From the NCBI GenBank assembly GCA_050010535.1, contig JBEKKT010000017.1, positions 1-35,998 on the forward strand: a DNA stretch of 35,998 nt, read 5' to 3'. This stretch comes from JAJRAG01 sp050010535 (GTDB lineage: Archaea > Thermoplasmatota > Thermoplasmata > Methanomassiliicoccales > JACIVX01). The notes under the pieces were generated by a model, which searched no databases, was not told the origin of the DNA, and saw only the letters and a program-made list of their open reading frames with translations. Both the position numbers and the translations under genes were made by a program. Of the stretch, positions 21,704 to 29,559 are shown one piece after another; within the stretch, counting starts at the first letter, position 1; each line of letters starts with the position of its first letter.

Positions 21704-21970
21704 TCAGATTCTCGCCGTAACGGGTCTCTTCGCGGTGACCCTCTTGGGGAAGTACTTCAGCAGGATGATGTCCCCGACCGCTTGGATCCAGCGATAGGGG
21801 ATATTCACTGCCTTTGAATCTTCCACGAGCAGCGGATTTGTCTCGCTGACGAATATGCCATCTACCAACTTGTGTTCGAGGTCGATAACGAGGTTGTTCA
21901 CGTTGCCTAGGAATATCCCGTTAGGCGTATAGACCTGCAACCCGATAAGCTCAGAAGCTTCCTCCAACAT
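21704..21970 (-). CDS. PRC-barrel domain protein
   Basis: The 88-residue protein is one PRC-barrel: SELIGLQVYTPNGIFLGNVNNLVIDLEHKLVDGIFV, then ...AVNIPYRWIQAVGDIILLK, ending with a basic tail. The G-x-x-V-x-T-x-x-G-x-x-G-x-V-x-D block is typical. PRC-barrels in archaea are small beta-barrels linked to RNA processing (RimM-like) or cell-division complexes (CdpB-type). Which group applies is not clear from the sequence. A TATA element lies 32-40 bases upstream of ATG 21970. A second PRC-barrel occurs at 32615-32854. Confidence 0.8.
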   Translation of the reverse strand: MLEEASELIGLQVYTPNGIFLGNVNNLVIDLEHKLVDGIFVSETNPLLVEDSKAVNIPYRWIQAVGDIILLKYFPKRVTAKRPVTARI

Positions 21971-22001
21971 TAGCCATCCCGCTTGGATATTGTGATGGCC
22001 A

Positions 22002-22009
22002 CTTAAAAA
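22002..22009 (-). promoter_or_regulatory. TATA box of the PRC-barrel gene
   Basis: Minus-strand TTTTTAAG lies 32-39 bases before ATG 21970. Confidence 0.45.
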
Positions 22010-22089
22010 CCCTTCGGAGTGTCACAGATGTAGACGAGCTCCACACGATGGAGTTCATGCATTGCGGCCCCCATCCGTGCGGGGAAAAC

Positions 22090-22098
22090 TTATTTAAG
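22090..22098 (+). promoter_or_regulatory. TATA box of the thioredoxin gene
   Basis: TTATTTAAG would start transcription near 22119-22122. That leaves a leader of about 35 bases carrying GAGGTTGG before ATG 22158. Confidence 0.5.
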
Positions 22099-22157
22099 TC
22101 GGTATTCGACATACGGTTATGCCTCAAATGCACACAACCGATTCAGAGGTTGGGAAT

Positions 22158-22556
22158 ATGGATGAACTGGAAGAGATAAGACAGAAAAAGTTGCAGCAGA
22201 TGATGACCGACGCGGGAAAGGCGGGAACACAATGGCCGTCCCACCCTGTGGAGGTAACGGATTCTGGTTTCGATGGTTTCGCAAAAGCGTACAAGGTCGC
22301 AGTTGTCGATTGCTGGGCAGAATGGTGTGGTCCCTGCAGGATGATGGCCCCGGTGGTCGAGTCGCTTTCGAATGAACTTCAGGGGAAGGTCGCGTTCGGG
22401 AAGCTCAACACAGATAAGAACCAGCTTACGGCGATGCGCCACAATATTGCTGCCATTCCGACCCTTCTCATATTCAAAGAAGGCAAGCTCGTCGATAGGA
22501 TTGTTGGTGCCGTCCCAAGGGAGCAGATTTTCAGGAAGTTGCAGAAGTATCTGTGA
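22158..22556 (+). CDS. Thioredoxin
   Basis: From ATG 22158 the protein has 132 residues. I chose this start because GAGGTTGG lies about 4-8 bases upstream and MDELEEIRQKKLQQMM is a common N-terminus of archaeal thioredoxins; ATG 22119 would add 13 residues. The thioredoxin fold is clear: VAVVDCWAEWCGPCRMMAPV has the CGPC active site (C57, C60), then the cis-proline motif AAIPTLLIFKEG and the end VGAVPREQIFRKLQKYL. It reduces disulfides in target proteins. The reductase-like flavoprotein gene follows 223 bases downstream with its own promoter, so the two are probably a functional pair. Confidence 0.92.
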   Translation: MDELEEIRQKKLQQMMTDAGKAGTQWPSHPVEVTDSGFDGFAKAYKVAVVDCWAEWCGPCRMMAPVVESLSNELQGKVAFGKLNTDKNQLTAMRHNIAAIPTLLIFKEGKLVDRIVGAVPREQIFRKLQKYL

Positions 22557-22738
22557 GCATCCGAGATGCAGAGAGGCGACACTGACCGGCGTCAATGATC
22601 TAGATGGGAATTGCTAGACTTCCTAGGAAGGCTGCCTGTACGAAACGGGATTTCATGCCGAACTAATCGGAGCCTGAGCAGCTCAGCTCCCCTTTCATTT
22701 CCATCGCTCTGAATCGACAGCTCCTTGGAGTACGAATA

Positions 22739-22747
22739 GTTATAATC
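22739..22747 (+). promoter_or_regulatory. TATA box of the flavoprotein/HTH gene pair
   Basis: GTTATAATC lies 33-41 bases before ATG 22780. The leader would hold GGTGGTGA as a ribosome binding site. Confidence 0.5.
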
Positions 22748-22779
22748 GTTGATCACGATTCAATCTGGTGGTGACTGGA

Positions 22780-23667
22780 ATGGAAACGGATGTGGCGATC
22801 GTTGGAAGCGGACCCGCAGGCATCCAGGCTGCTATTCATGCCGCCAGGAAGAAAGTGCGGGTCGTCGTCATAGGTCACAGCGACAACAGTGCTCTTGTCA
22901 AAGCTAAGGTCGAGAACTACTTTGCCGTAACCTCCGCGGAGGGCAAGGATATGCTTGCCGTAGGAAGGGAGCAGGCACTGCTTTTCGGAGCTCGATTCCT
23001 CGATGAGGAAGTCATCAAGCTAGGAAAGGACAAGGACGGCTTCCACATCCTGACGGACCACGACCACGCGATCGTCTCCAAGACGATGATACTTGCTCCG
23101 GGCATATCCAGGACGAAGCTGGGAATAAGTGGGGAGAAGGAGTACCTTGGTAAGGGGGTCAGTTACTGTGCTGCATGTGACTGTCATTTCTTTAAGGGGA
23201 AGAGGGTCATGGTCATCGGGGACGAGAGCGTCGCTGCATCAGCGAGTCTCTTGTTAAGGGAGTATGCATCAAAGGTTTACTGGATAGCGAGGAAGATGAA
23301 GGTCGCTCAGCCTTTGCTTGACAAGGTCAAAGCGACCGACATCACGATTCGAACTCCTGCATCGCCGATTAAGATACTCGGAGACGAGATGGTAACGGGG
23401 ATCGAGCTCGAGGACGGAAGCAAGTTCAAGGTCGATGGGGTCTTCATCGAATTGGGAGCGATGGGATCGATCGAGCTTGCGTTGGAGATAGGGATTATAC
23501 CGGATCCCAAAGGATTCATTCCGATCGACGCCGAATGCAAGACTGAGGCGAGCGGCGTTTTCGCGTGCGGCGACGTGACCGGGACTCCTTGGCAACTGGC
23601 AAAGGCGGTGGGCCAGGGTTGCATCGCCGGCACCAACGCCGCGAGAATGGTAAGGAAAGAGGACTGA
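22780..23667 (+). CDS. Thioredoxin-reductase-like FAD flavoprotein without the usual NADPH motif
   Basis: The 295-residue protein has an FAD-binding GSGPAG at residues 9-14, the redox pair CAAC (C130, C133) followed by D134 and C135, and the late FAD motif GVFACGDVTGTPWQLAKAVGQG. The second dinucleotide domain is unusual. VMVIGDESVAASASLLL replaces G-G-G-D/N-S-A, and WIARKMK replaces the H-R-R-x-x-x-R that binds the NADPH phosphate. This resembles the Thermoplasma thioredoxin reductase, which does not use NADPH, and other ferredoxin- or F420-linked enzymes. I chose ATG 22780 over GTG 22768 because the FAD motif follows directly. The start of the HTH gene lies 5 bases after the stop. Confidence 0.82.
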   Translation: METDVAIVGSGPAGIQAAIHAARKKVRVVVIGHSDNSALVKAKVENYFAVTSAEGKDMLAVGREQALLFGARFLDEEVIKLGKDKDGFHILTDHDHAIVSKTMILAPGISRTKLGISGEKEYLGKGVSYCAACDCHFFKGKRVMVIGDESVAASASLLLREYASKVYWIARKMKVAQPLLDKVKATDITIRTPASPIKILGDEMVTGIELEDGSKFKVDGVFIELGAMGSIELALEIGIIPDPKGFIPIDAECKTEASGVFACGDVTGTPWQLAKAVGQGCIAGTNAARMVRKED

Positions 23668-23672
23668 GTCTC

Positions 23673-24194
23673 ATGTCGATTGAGAACGAGCTGATCGTCG
23701 GCATGCTGAGGGGCGAGGGTGGGTTCAAGGACGCGCTGAGGAGGGTGCTGGAAGAGGACCTCCAGATGAGCGTTCACGAATTCTGCACAAGGACGGGTTT
23801 GTCTCTGAGCACGGTCTACAAGATAATGCAAGAGAAGCGCGAGCCGAACCTCAGGACCGTGAGACACGTGATCAAGGCAATCCGCAAGCTCGAGAAGCAT
23901 CCGGGCGGGAACTTCATTGCGGTCATAGCAAGCAGGCCAGTCCTCGAACGTATCGAGGAGAGGATCGTGCGAATCGGGAAGAAGGACATCCGCGTGAAAG
24001 AATACCCCGCGTCCACGATGGAGGAGGCGATTATTTGTGCCGTCATGGCCGAGAAGGATGGAGCGCTAGCTGTAGTCTGTGCGCCTATCATCGCTCCTAC
24101 GATCGAGAAGATACTCACAATTCCAGTGTCGGTCATGATACCAAGAGACAGCATGGTCAAGGCCATCGAGAACGCCGCCGAGAAGACTATCTAG
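23673..24194 (+). CDS. XRE-type HTH transcriptional regulator
   Basis: The 173-residue protein from ATG 23673 has a helix-turn-helix at residues about 18-65: FKDALRRVLEEDLQMSVHEFCTRTGLSLSTVYKIMQEKREPNLRTVRHVIKAI. The C-terminal domain (FIAVIASRPVLERIEER ... YPASTMEEAIICAVMAEKDGALAVVCAPIIAPTIEKI ... VSVMIPRDSMVKAIE) is a putative ligand-binding alpha/beta unit also found in other archaeal regulators. It follows the flavoprotein gene by 5 bases and is probably co-transcribed, so it may sense redox or cofactor state (inference). Its stop shares CTAG with the stop of the ABC ATPase on the opposite strand. Confidence 0.78.
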   Translation: MSIENELIVGMLRGEGGFKDALRRVLEEDLQMSVHEFCTRTGLSLSTVYKIMQEKREPNLRTVRHVIKAIRKLEKHPGGNFIAVIASRPVLERIEERIVRIGKKDIRVKEYPASTMEEAIICAVMAEKDGALAVVCAPIIAPTIEKILTIPVSVMIPRDSMVKAIENAAEKTI

Positions 24195-24964
24195 CGGTTC
24201 ATGCCCGTCTCTTTCTCAAGCTCGGCGAGGACTTTCTTCCTAAGCGAAGCGAATTCAACGCTAGCTCTATCGCGCGGTCTTGGCCACTTCACGTCGAATA
24301 TGTATCTAATCTGCCCAGGACGCGCAGACATGACAACCACCCGATCCGCTACAAAGACCGCTTCGTCAACTGAGTGCGTGATGAAGACGACGGTCTTCTT
24401 CGTTTCAGACCATATCCGGAGAAGTTCCTTTTGCATTAGGTTCCTAGTCTGAGCATCCAGAGCACCGAACGGCTCGTCCATAAGGAGGATCGCTGGATCG
24501 TTCGCGAGCGCTCTAGCAATACCGACTCTCTGCTTCATCCCGCCGGAAAGCTCATAGGGATGAGAGGTTTCGAAACCCTTCAGTCCGACAAGGTCGATGA
24601 ATTTGTCTGATATCTTCTTTCTCTCTTCCTTCGGGACGTTCCTAATCTCAAGCCCGAATTCTATGTTCTTTCTCACGGTCCTCCAAGGGAACAAGCCAAA
24701 CTCCTGGAACACCATTCCTCGGTCGGAACCAGGCTCAGTGATTTTCTTGTTATTCAACAGGATCGTGCCACGAGTGGGCTTCTCTAGGCCAGCAATGATC
24801 CTCAGAAGAGTAGTCTTTCCGCAGCCTGATGGGCCGAGAACGCAGACGAACTCTCCGTTCTCTATGTCAAGATTGAAATCCTCGATCGCCACAAGCTCGC
24901 TGTCGTCTTTCTTGAATGACTTGTGCAGATTCTTGATGGAGAGAACTACTTTATGCCCATCCAC
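24191..24964 (-). CDS. ABC transporter ATP-binding protein, nitrate/sulfonate/taurine type
   Basis: The product is 257 residues with Walker A GPSGCGKTT, Q-loop GMVFQEFGLFPWRTV, signature LSGGMKQR, Walker B ILLMDEPFGALD and switch histidine in VFITHSVDEAVF. The LFPW-x-TV segment and the overall length place it in the SsuB/TauB/NrtD group, which powers import of nitrate, sulfonates, taurine or related small organic anions. It is the third gene of the importer operon and overlaps the permease gene by 19 bases. The substrate cannot be told from this subunit. Confidence 0.88.
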   Translation of the reverse strand: MDGHKVVLSIKNLHKSFKKDDSELVAIEDFNLDIENGEFVCVLGPSGCGKTTLLRIIAGLEKPTRGTILLNNKKITEPGSDRGMVFQEFGLFPWRTVRKNIEFGLEIRNVPKEERKKISDKFIDLVGLKGFETSHPYELSGGMKQRVGIARALANDPAILLMDEPFGALDAQTRNLMQKELLRIWSETKKTVVFITHSVDEAVFVADRVVVMSARPGQIRYIFDVKWPRPRDRASVEFASLRKKVLAELEKETGMNR

Positions 24965-25773
24965 TTCGAGACCCTCCTTTCAATGTACCCGCTTAGCCCT
25001 GCGGTCAGTATCCCCAGTATTGCAATTACGACCATGCCGGCGAACATGTAGTCCCATCTGCCAACCAGCGACATGATCGAGATGTAGAGTCCTATGCCCC
25101 CACCTGGTGCCACGATCATCTCCGCCGCAACTATGCACATCCATCCGATTCCCAAGCCGATTCGAATGCCGGTCATCATGTACGGTATTGTGGAAGGTAG
25201 AATGACCTTCCTGAAAAGCGCAAGTTTGCTGGCTCCTTGAGTTTTGGCGACATCAAGCAAGAGCGGATCCACACTCTTCACACCGAAGATCACGTTCGAG
25301 AGCACTGGGAAGAAGACACCAAGAAAAACTGGAAGTATCGGACCCCAAAACACTCCAAAGATAACGAAGAAGAAAGGAGCCCATGCGATGGGAGGAATAG
25401 GCCGGAATATCTCTACTATTGGCTTTCCGAGGTTTTCAGCAACCTTTGAGAAGCCCAGGAGCAGTCCCAATGGCAACGCCAGCACGAATGCTACGACGAA
25501 CCCCCACAAGAATCGGCCGAGACTCTGACTCATGTGGTCCCACATTGTTAGGCCTCCAAAGTTCGGGTCAGGATTCTCGAACGAATTGATCAGAGCTACG
25601 CCGACTTTGTACGGCGATGGGAAGTAAGCTGAAGGGAAGATGCTTGAAAGTGCCCACCACCCCGCTAGGAACACTGCAAGGGAGATGATGGTGATCGCAA
25701 CGCTCTTCATGAGTGTGCGCTCGGAGTCCCGAGAGAAGAAGTGCTTCAAGCCATGCAATGGATTGAACTTCAT
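24946..25773 (-). CDS. ABC transporter permease, nitrate/sulfonate/taurine type
   Basis: The 275-residue inner-membrane permease has six predicted helices, beginning with SVAITIISLAVFLAGWWAL. The ATPase-contact EAA loop is seen in VAKTQGASKLALFRKVILPSTIPYMMTGIRIGLG (residues about 175-205), and FRPIPPIAWAPFFFVIFG is the conserved earlier loop of SsuC/TauC. It forms the channel of the importer. ATG 25773 lies 46 bases after the binding-protein gene and the ATPase gene overlaps its end, so all three genes form one operon. Confidence 0.88.
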   Translation of the reverse strand: MKFNPLHGLKHFFSRDSERTLMKSVAITIISLAVFLAGWWALSSIFPSAYFPSPYKVGVALINSFENPDPNFGGLTMWDHMSQSLGRFLWGFVVAFVLALPLGLLLGFSKVAENLGKPIVEIFRPIPPIAWAPFFFVIFGVFWGPILPVFLGVFFPVLSNVIFGVKSVDPLLLDVAKTQGASKLALFRKVILPSTIPYMMTGIRIGLGIGWMCIVAAEMIVAPGGGIGLYISIMSLVGRWDYMFAGMVVIAILGILTAGLSGYIERRVSKWMGIK

Positions 25774-25819
25774 TTAACCACGGAACACAGTCAAAAAGTA
25801 AAAAGGTTTGGAGCAGGGC

Positions 25820-26914
25820 TCAAGGCTTTGGCTGCACTGTGAAACCATGCTCTTTCATGACCGTCAGGAACAACAGTTGCTGTATCGATGATGGTCCGGG
25901 GGTTGCGATTGTCTTTCCCTCTAGCTCGTCGTAGGAATGGATTGCAGGATTGACGTATATCGCCGAGCCTTCGCTATTCGCCTGGGCGACTATGACTGTA
26001 TTCACTCCACTGTTGAGGTGGAACAGAATTGATGGTGGACTTCCAAGGTACGCCATGTCAGTTGCTCCACCAGCGAAAGCGGTCATTATGTATCCGCCTG
26101 CCTGGTATCCACCCGGCAGCGGATCTAACGTCTTTATCCCATATTTCTCGAAGAGCGATTTGCCGCCTCCGACATCCTTGTTCTCTGCGACAACCCTCGC
26201 AAACTGGTGCAGGTCGCCGGCCAAATATGCAATCCTCACTTCTCCGACGATTACGTCGCTTGGCGTGACTGCATCGGCCGCAGCGAGATAGCTACCATCA
26301 ATATATTTCGCCACGAAGTCATTGATCGAACTGTATCCCCGATCGCCAATACTCTCTTGGTTGATCAATCCAAGATCGATGTAATCCTGAGTGAATATCT
26401 TCATGTAATCGACAAAGGTCTGGTTCATCCTGTAGTCAAGTTTCATGTGGTTCATAGCACTTGCGACCACTGAGATGTTGCGGTGGCTGAAATCGGCGCC
26501 TATCTGTAGCAGCAAGGAATAGTTTGCGCTGCCAGGGTGCGCCCACGCATCAGCGATCCACCTGTTGGCCTCGATATCGGCCTTGAGGACCCTCATGACC
26601 AAGTTGGGATGGTTTTCTGCGAAACTTCTGTCTGCAATCATTACGCAGCAGGGATGGTTCGGCCAAATGTCTCCCGACCAGTTGAGTACGACTGCAGTTC
26701 CACCGAGCAGAGAATCGGATACATATGGTTCCCAGCTCACGCCACCGTCAACGACACCTTTCTGAATCGCAGCCTCTTGGTTTGCGGGGGCAATCGTCAC
26801 CCAGTAGACGACTTTTCCTGACGTTTGCCCTCCTCCGAGGCACCCCGCGGCCGCGATGCCAGTGATTGCGACGGCAATGACCAAGAACACGGAAATAGTA
26901 GGATTTGGTTTCAC
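25820..26914 (-). CDS. Substrate-binding lipoprotein of the ABC importer, lobes in permuted order
   Basis: I chose GTG 26914 (364 residues): AAGGTGATC lies 3-4 bases upstream and a lipoprotein signal starts at once (TISVFLVIAVAITGIAAAGC, lipid-anchored C25). The ATG at 26944 would put 10 polar residues before it. The mature part has NMT1/SsuA-type features in reversed order. Residues about 34-150 carry the usual second-lobe motifs (ALL-like AAIQKGVVDGGVSWEPYVSD, DIWPNHPCCVMIA, HPNLVMRVLKADIEA). Residues about 225-364 carry the usual first-lobe motifs (VRIAYLAGDLHQFARVVAEN, DMAYLGSPPSILFHL, GKTIATPGPSSIQQLL) and end at the point where the second lobe normally begins. This looks like a circular permutation. 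The ligand is unknown. Confidence 0.8.
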   Translation of the reverse strand: MKPNPTISVFLVIAVAITGIAAAGCLGGGQTSGKVVYWVTIAPANQEAAIQKGVVDGGVSWEPYVSDSLLGGTAVVLNWSGDIWPNHPCCVMIADRSFAENHPNLVMRVLKADIEANRWIADAWAHPGSANYSLLLQIGADFSHRNISVVASAMNHMKLDYRMNQTFVDYMKIFTQDYIDLGLINQESIGDRGYSSINDFVAKYIDGSYLAAADAVTPSDVIVGEVRIAYLAGDLHQFARVVAENKDVGGGKSLFEKYGIKTLDPLPGGYQAGGYIMTAFAGGATDMAYLGSPPSILFHLNSGVNTVIVAQANSEGSAIYVNPAIHSYDELEGKTIATPGPSSIQQLLFLTVMKEHGFTVQPKP

Positions 26915-26945
26915 CGGATCACCTTGAGTCGAAAAAAATGTCATA

Positions 26946-26956
26946 CCTATAAATGG
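26946..26956 (-). promoter_or_regulatory. TATA box of the importer operon
   Basis: Minus-strand CCATTTATAGG lies about 32-42 bases before GTG 26914. This puts the transcript start just before the ribosome binding site and favours GTG 26914 over ATG 26944. Confidence 0.55.
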
Positions 26957-27117
26957 TTTTGCCCTCTAAAGGAATAAAACATCCTAATTGTACGTGTTGT
27001 CCGTGAATCTTATACATCTGGGTATCTAAACGATTGTTCGCATGGTTCTCTGTTCATCTCTTCATTTTCCTGAGGCGAGAAAGGAACCTACAAGAATAGG
27101 TGGATACATGAGAAAAG

Positions 27118-27126
27118 AATTATAGG
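27118..27126 (+). promoter_or_regulatory. TATA box of the winged-helix/small-barrel pair
   Basis: AATTATAGG lies 30-38 bases before ATG 27156, with an A-rich BRE-like GAAAAG before it. The interval to the divergent importer promoter is about 160 bases. Confidence 0.5.
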
Positions 27127-27155
27127 ACTTACTTTGTATCAATGGACCTGATAAT

Positions 27156-27608
27156 ATGTTCGAGCTGAATGTCGTTAGCAACACTCCTTTGACGCCACTG
27201 GACGACGTCGACGACGTGGCCCTTCAGTTTCTCGTGCAGATAGGCTATTTGCCCATAGGATATGATCCGAAGACCGAAGCAACCGACGTCAAGGACAGCG
27301 TCCCGTACAAGCTATTCATGAAGTGTCTCATGAAGAACATGAAGAGGGTCTGGCTCGTTGAGGAGCTCGCGGTGACCCTCAAGACAACCAAGCCTACGAT
27401 ATACCGGCACCTGAACAAACTGAAAGGAATGGACATAATTGAAGAGGTCGTGACCGAGCGGGGGAAGCAGAGCAAGAAAGGTTACAGGATTCGGTACGGT
27501 GACTTCAAGAAGGCGTGGAGCTTCACAGAAGCGAACGTCGAGATGGCCATGGACGGGTACAGGAAGACTGTGGACCATCTCCAGAAGTTGATCGAGGAGG
27601 AACGCTGA
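27156..27608 (+). CDS. Winged-helix transcriptional regulator
   Basis: The 150-residue protein has a helix-turn-helix at residues about 60-105: RVWLVEELAVTLKTTKPTIYRHLNKLKGMDIIEEVVTERGKQSKKGYRIRY, with a wing in the last part. A preceding helix (YKLFMKCLMKNM) and a C-terminal amphipathic helix (EMAMDGYRKTVDHLQKLIEEE) probably dimerise. The acidic N-terminus (PLDDVDDVALQF) is unusual. It is divergent from the ABC importer operon and so may control it. The next gene starts directly at its stop codon, with no gap. Confidence 0.7.
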   Translation: MFELNVVSNTPLTPLDDVDDVALQFLVQIGYLPIGYDPKTEATDVKDSVPYKLFMKCLMKNMKRVWLVEELAVTLKTTKPTIYRHLNKLKGMDIIEEVVTERGKQSKKGYRIRYGDFKKAWSFTEANVEMAMDGYRKTVDHLQKLIEEER

Positions 27609-27896
27609 ATGCCCGCGAGGGAAGCGACTGAGCCAACCTTAACGAAAGGGTCGAAGTGGAAAGTAATGAGCAGCGGCGGCGACGGCAAGCCGATAGTCTC
27701 CGTAGGAGTATTCAAGGGATATGTCGCTTTTGGACACGACTCGGCGATAGGCATCGAGTTGGATTCGACCCACGGGGAGGATGCCGGACGGATACGGGTC
27801 ATACCTTGCATAGCCGTTCTGTCATTAGACTTGATCTCCATTAGCCAGGAAGAAGAGAAGAAGGGGACCGAAGAGCGAGGAGTCTACTTCGGATAG
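27609..27896 (+). CDS. Small beta-barrel-like protein partnered with the winged-helix gene
   Basis: The 95-residue protein starts at ATG 27609, immediately after the TGA of the winged-helix gene, so translation is coupled. The body (SKWKVMSSGGDGKPIVSVGVFKGYVAFGHDSAIGIEL ... GRIRVIPCIAVLSLDLIS) consists of about five short strands with G-x-F-x-G-Y turns, similar to an SH3- or Sm-like barrel. The C-terminal 20 residues are charged and disordered (QEEEKKGTEERG). I know no named family. A barrel made with a DNA-binding protein may be its effector or an RNA-binding partner, but this is a guess. Confidence 0.55.
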   Translation: MPAREATEPTLTKGSKWKVMSSGGDGKPIVSVGVFKGYVAFGHDSAIGIELDSTHGEDAGRIRVIPCIAVLSLDLISISQEEEKKGTEERGVYFG

Positions 27897-27942
27897 ACCA
27901 GCCGACTTTCATCAAAATCGCCTCCACAGGGCAGACACAGGC

Positions 27943-27950
27943 TTTTTATC
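27943..27950 (+). promoter_or_regulatory. TATA box of elp3
   Basis: TTTTTATC lies 22-29 bases before GTG 27972, consistent with a leaderless elp3 transcript and with that start. Confidence 0.5.
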
Positions 27951-27971
27951 TGACCGCGCAATGGTAATGCC

Positions 27972-29519
27972 GTGGATTATCACGAGCGCCTGTTGGGCAT
28001 GATACTAGACGGGACGATAAGGGATCGGAAGACCCTTCAGACCGTGAAGATCGCGCTTTCGAGGGAGTACGGTCTGGGGCGGGTCCCGCCGAACTCCGAG
28101 ACGCTTGCAGAGGCAGACCCGGAAATGCTTCCTCTCGTGGAGCCTTTGCTCCGCCGGAAACCGGTTCGAACACTTAGCGGAGTCGCAGTGGTTGCAGTCA
28201 TGACATCGCCTGCCTCATGTCCCCACGGCAAGTGCTCATACTGTCCTGGCGGAGTCGAGACGGGGTCCCCACAATCGTACACGGGCAAGGAGCCAGCTGC
28301 ACGGAGGGCTTTGTCGAATGAGTTCGATCCATTCAAACAAGTGTCCAGCAGGCTCAGGCAACTCGAGGCGATTGGTCACCCGACCGACAAGATCGATTTC
28401 ATAGTCATGGGGGGGACGTTCACCTCCAGACCAGTGGAGTATCAGACGTTATTCGTTCAGAGATGTTTTGACGCCCTGAACGGGGGAGATAGTGCTGATC
28501 TTTCGGAGGCGCACGTCAAGAACGAGCGTTCTCCCCATCGGTGCATCGGGATGACTGTTGAGACGAGGCCGGACTTTTTCGACGACTCGAAGGCCACGTT
28601 CTCGATGGAGCTGGGGGCAACGAGGGTCGAACTGGGTGTTCAGATACTCGACGATGACGTTCTCAAGAGCGTGAACAGGGGGCACGGCGTGGAGGCGGTC
28701 GCGCAGGCGACGAAGATAGCTAAGAACAAGGGGCTCAAGGTGTGCTATCACGTCATGCCTGGTCTTCCCGGGTCCGGGCCGGAGAAGGACGTTGAGTGCT
28801 TTGCTAGGATGTTTGATGATGAGCGATTCAGACCGGACATGATCAAGATCTATCCCACCCTGGTCGTCCGGGGCACGCCTCTGTTCGACATGTGGCGGGA
28901 GGGCGCGTACGCTCCATATTCAACTGAAGAAGCGGTCAAGGTGGTAGCCGAGATGAAGAGGATTGTCCCGCCATACGTGAGGATACAGCGCATCCAGAGG
29001 GATATTCCGGCACCTTTGATAGAGGCAGGGGTCGACAAAGGTCACATCAGGCAGCTTGTCAAGGAGAGAATGCGAAGTGAGGGCTACGGTTGCAACTGCA
29101 TCAGGTGCAGGGAGGTCGGGCTGATGGGTATTGAATCGTACGAGAAGGACGATGTGCGTGTGAACGTATTGACTTATAAGGCGTCAGGGGGAACGGAGCA
29201 CTTCATCTCGTTGGAGATCCCCGAGATGCGAGCCCTCATAGGTTACGCAAGGCTGAGACTGTGCTCGTCGTCGCCCAGCGGAGACCAGGCACATCTCAGA
29301 GAGTTGAAGATTCTTGGGCAGATGGTCCCGATCGGTGACTCGGGGGAGGGATGGCAGCATCGCGGCTTTGGAAAGGAGCTCATGGCCGAGGCGGAGAGGA
29401 TAGCGCTTGAGGCCGGTCATGATGAGGTCCTTGTGACTAGCGGGGTTGGTGCGCGGCAGTATTACTCGTCCCTTGGGTACGAGCGCTCGGGCGTCTACAT
29501 GACGAAATCGCTTAGGTAA
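27972..29519 (+). CDS. elp3: Archaeal Elp3, tRNA uridine(34) carboxymethyl-forming enzyme
   Basis: The 515-residue protein joins a radical-SAM domain and a GNAT acetyltransferase domain. Cys83, Cys88 and Cys91 (CPHGKCSYC) bind the 4Fe-4S cluster. FIVMGGTFTSRP, GMTVETRPDF, ELGVQILDDDVLKSVNRGH and MPGLPG are core blocks of the family. CNCIRCREVG forms the zinc knuckle, and EGWQHRGFGKELMAEAERIA with ARQYYSSLGYERSGVYM is the acetyl-CoA-binding end. Elp3 adds an acetyl-derived group to C5 of U34 in certain tRNAs; in archaea it works without Elongator partners. The start is GTG 27972, 22 bases after a TATA box. Length and motifs are complete, so it should be active. Confidence 0.93.
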   Translation: MDYHERLLGMILDGTIRDRKTLQTVKIALSREYGLGRVPPNSETLAEADPEMLPLVEPLLRRKPVRTLSGVAVVAVMTSPASCPHGKCSYCPGGVETGSPQSYTGKEPAARRALSNEFDPFKQVSSRLRQLEAIGHPTDKIDFIVMGGTFTSRPVEYQTLFVQRCFDALNGGDSADLSEAHVKNERSPHRCIGMTVETRPDFFDDSKATFSMELGATRVELGVQILDDDVLKSVNRGHGVEAVAQATKIAKNKGLKVCYHVMPGLPGSGPEKDVECFARMFDDERFRPDMIKIYPTLVVRGTPLFDMWREGAYAPYSTEEAVKVVAEMKRIVPPYVRIQRIQRDIPAPLIEAGVDKGHIRQLVKERMRSEGYGCNCIRCREVGLMGIESYEKDDVRVNVLTYKASGGTEHFISLEIPEMRALIGYARLRLCSSSPSGDQAHLRELKILGQMVPIGDSGEGWQHRGFGKELMAEAERIALEAGHDEVLVTSGVGARQYYSSLGYERSGVYMTKSLR

Positions 29520-29559
29520 TGTTTTATTTCATCTCACGCATACTCGAACTGGTGTTCCA

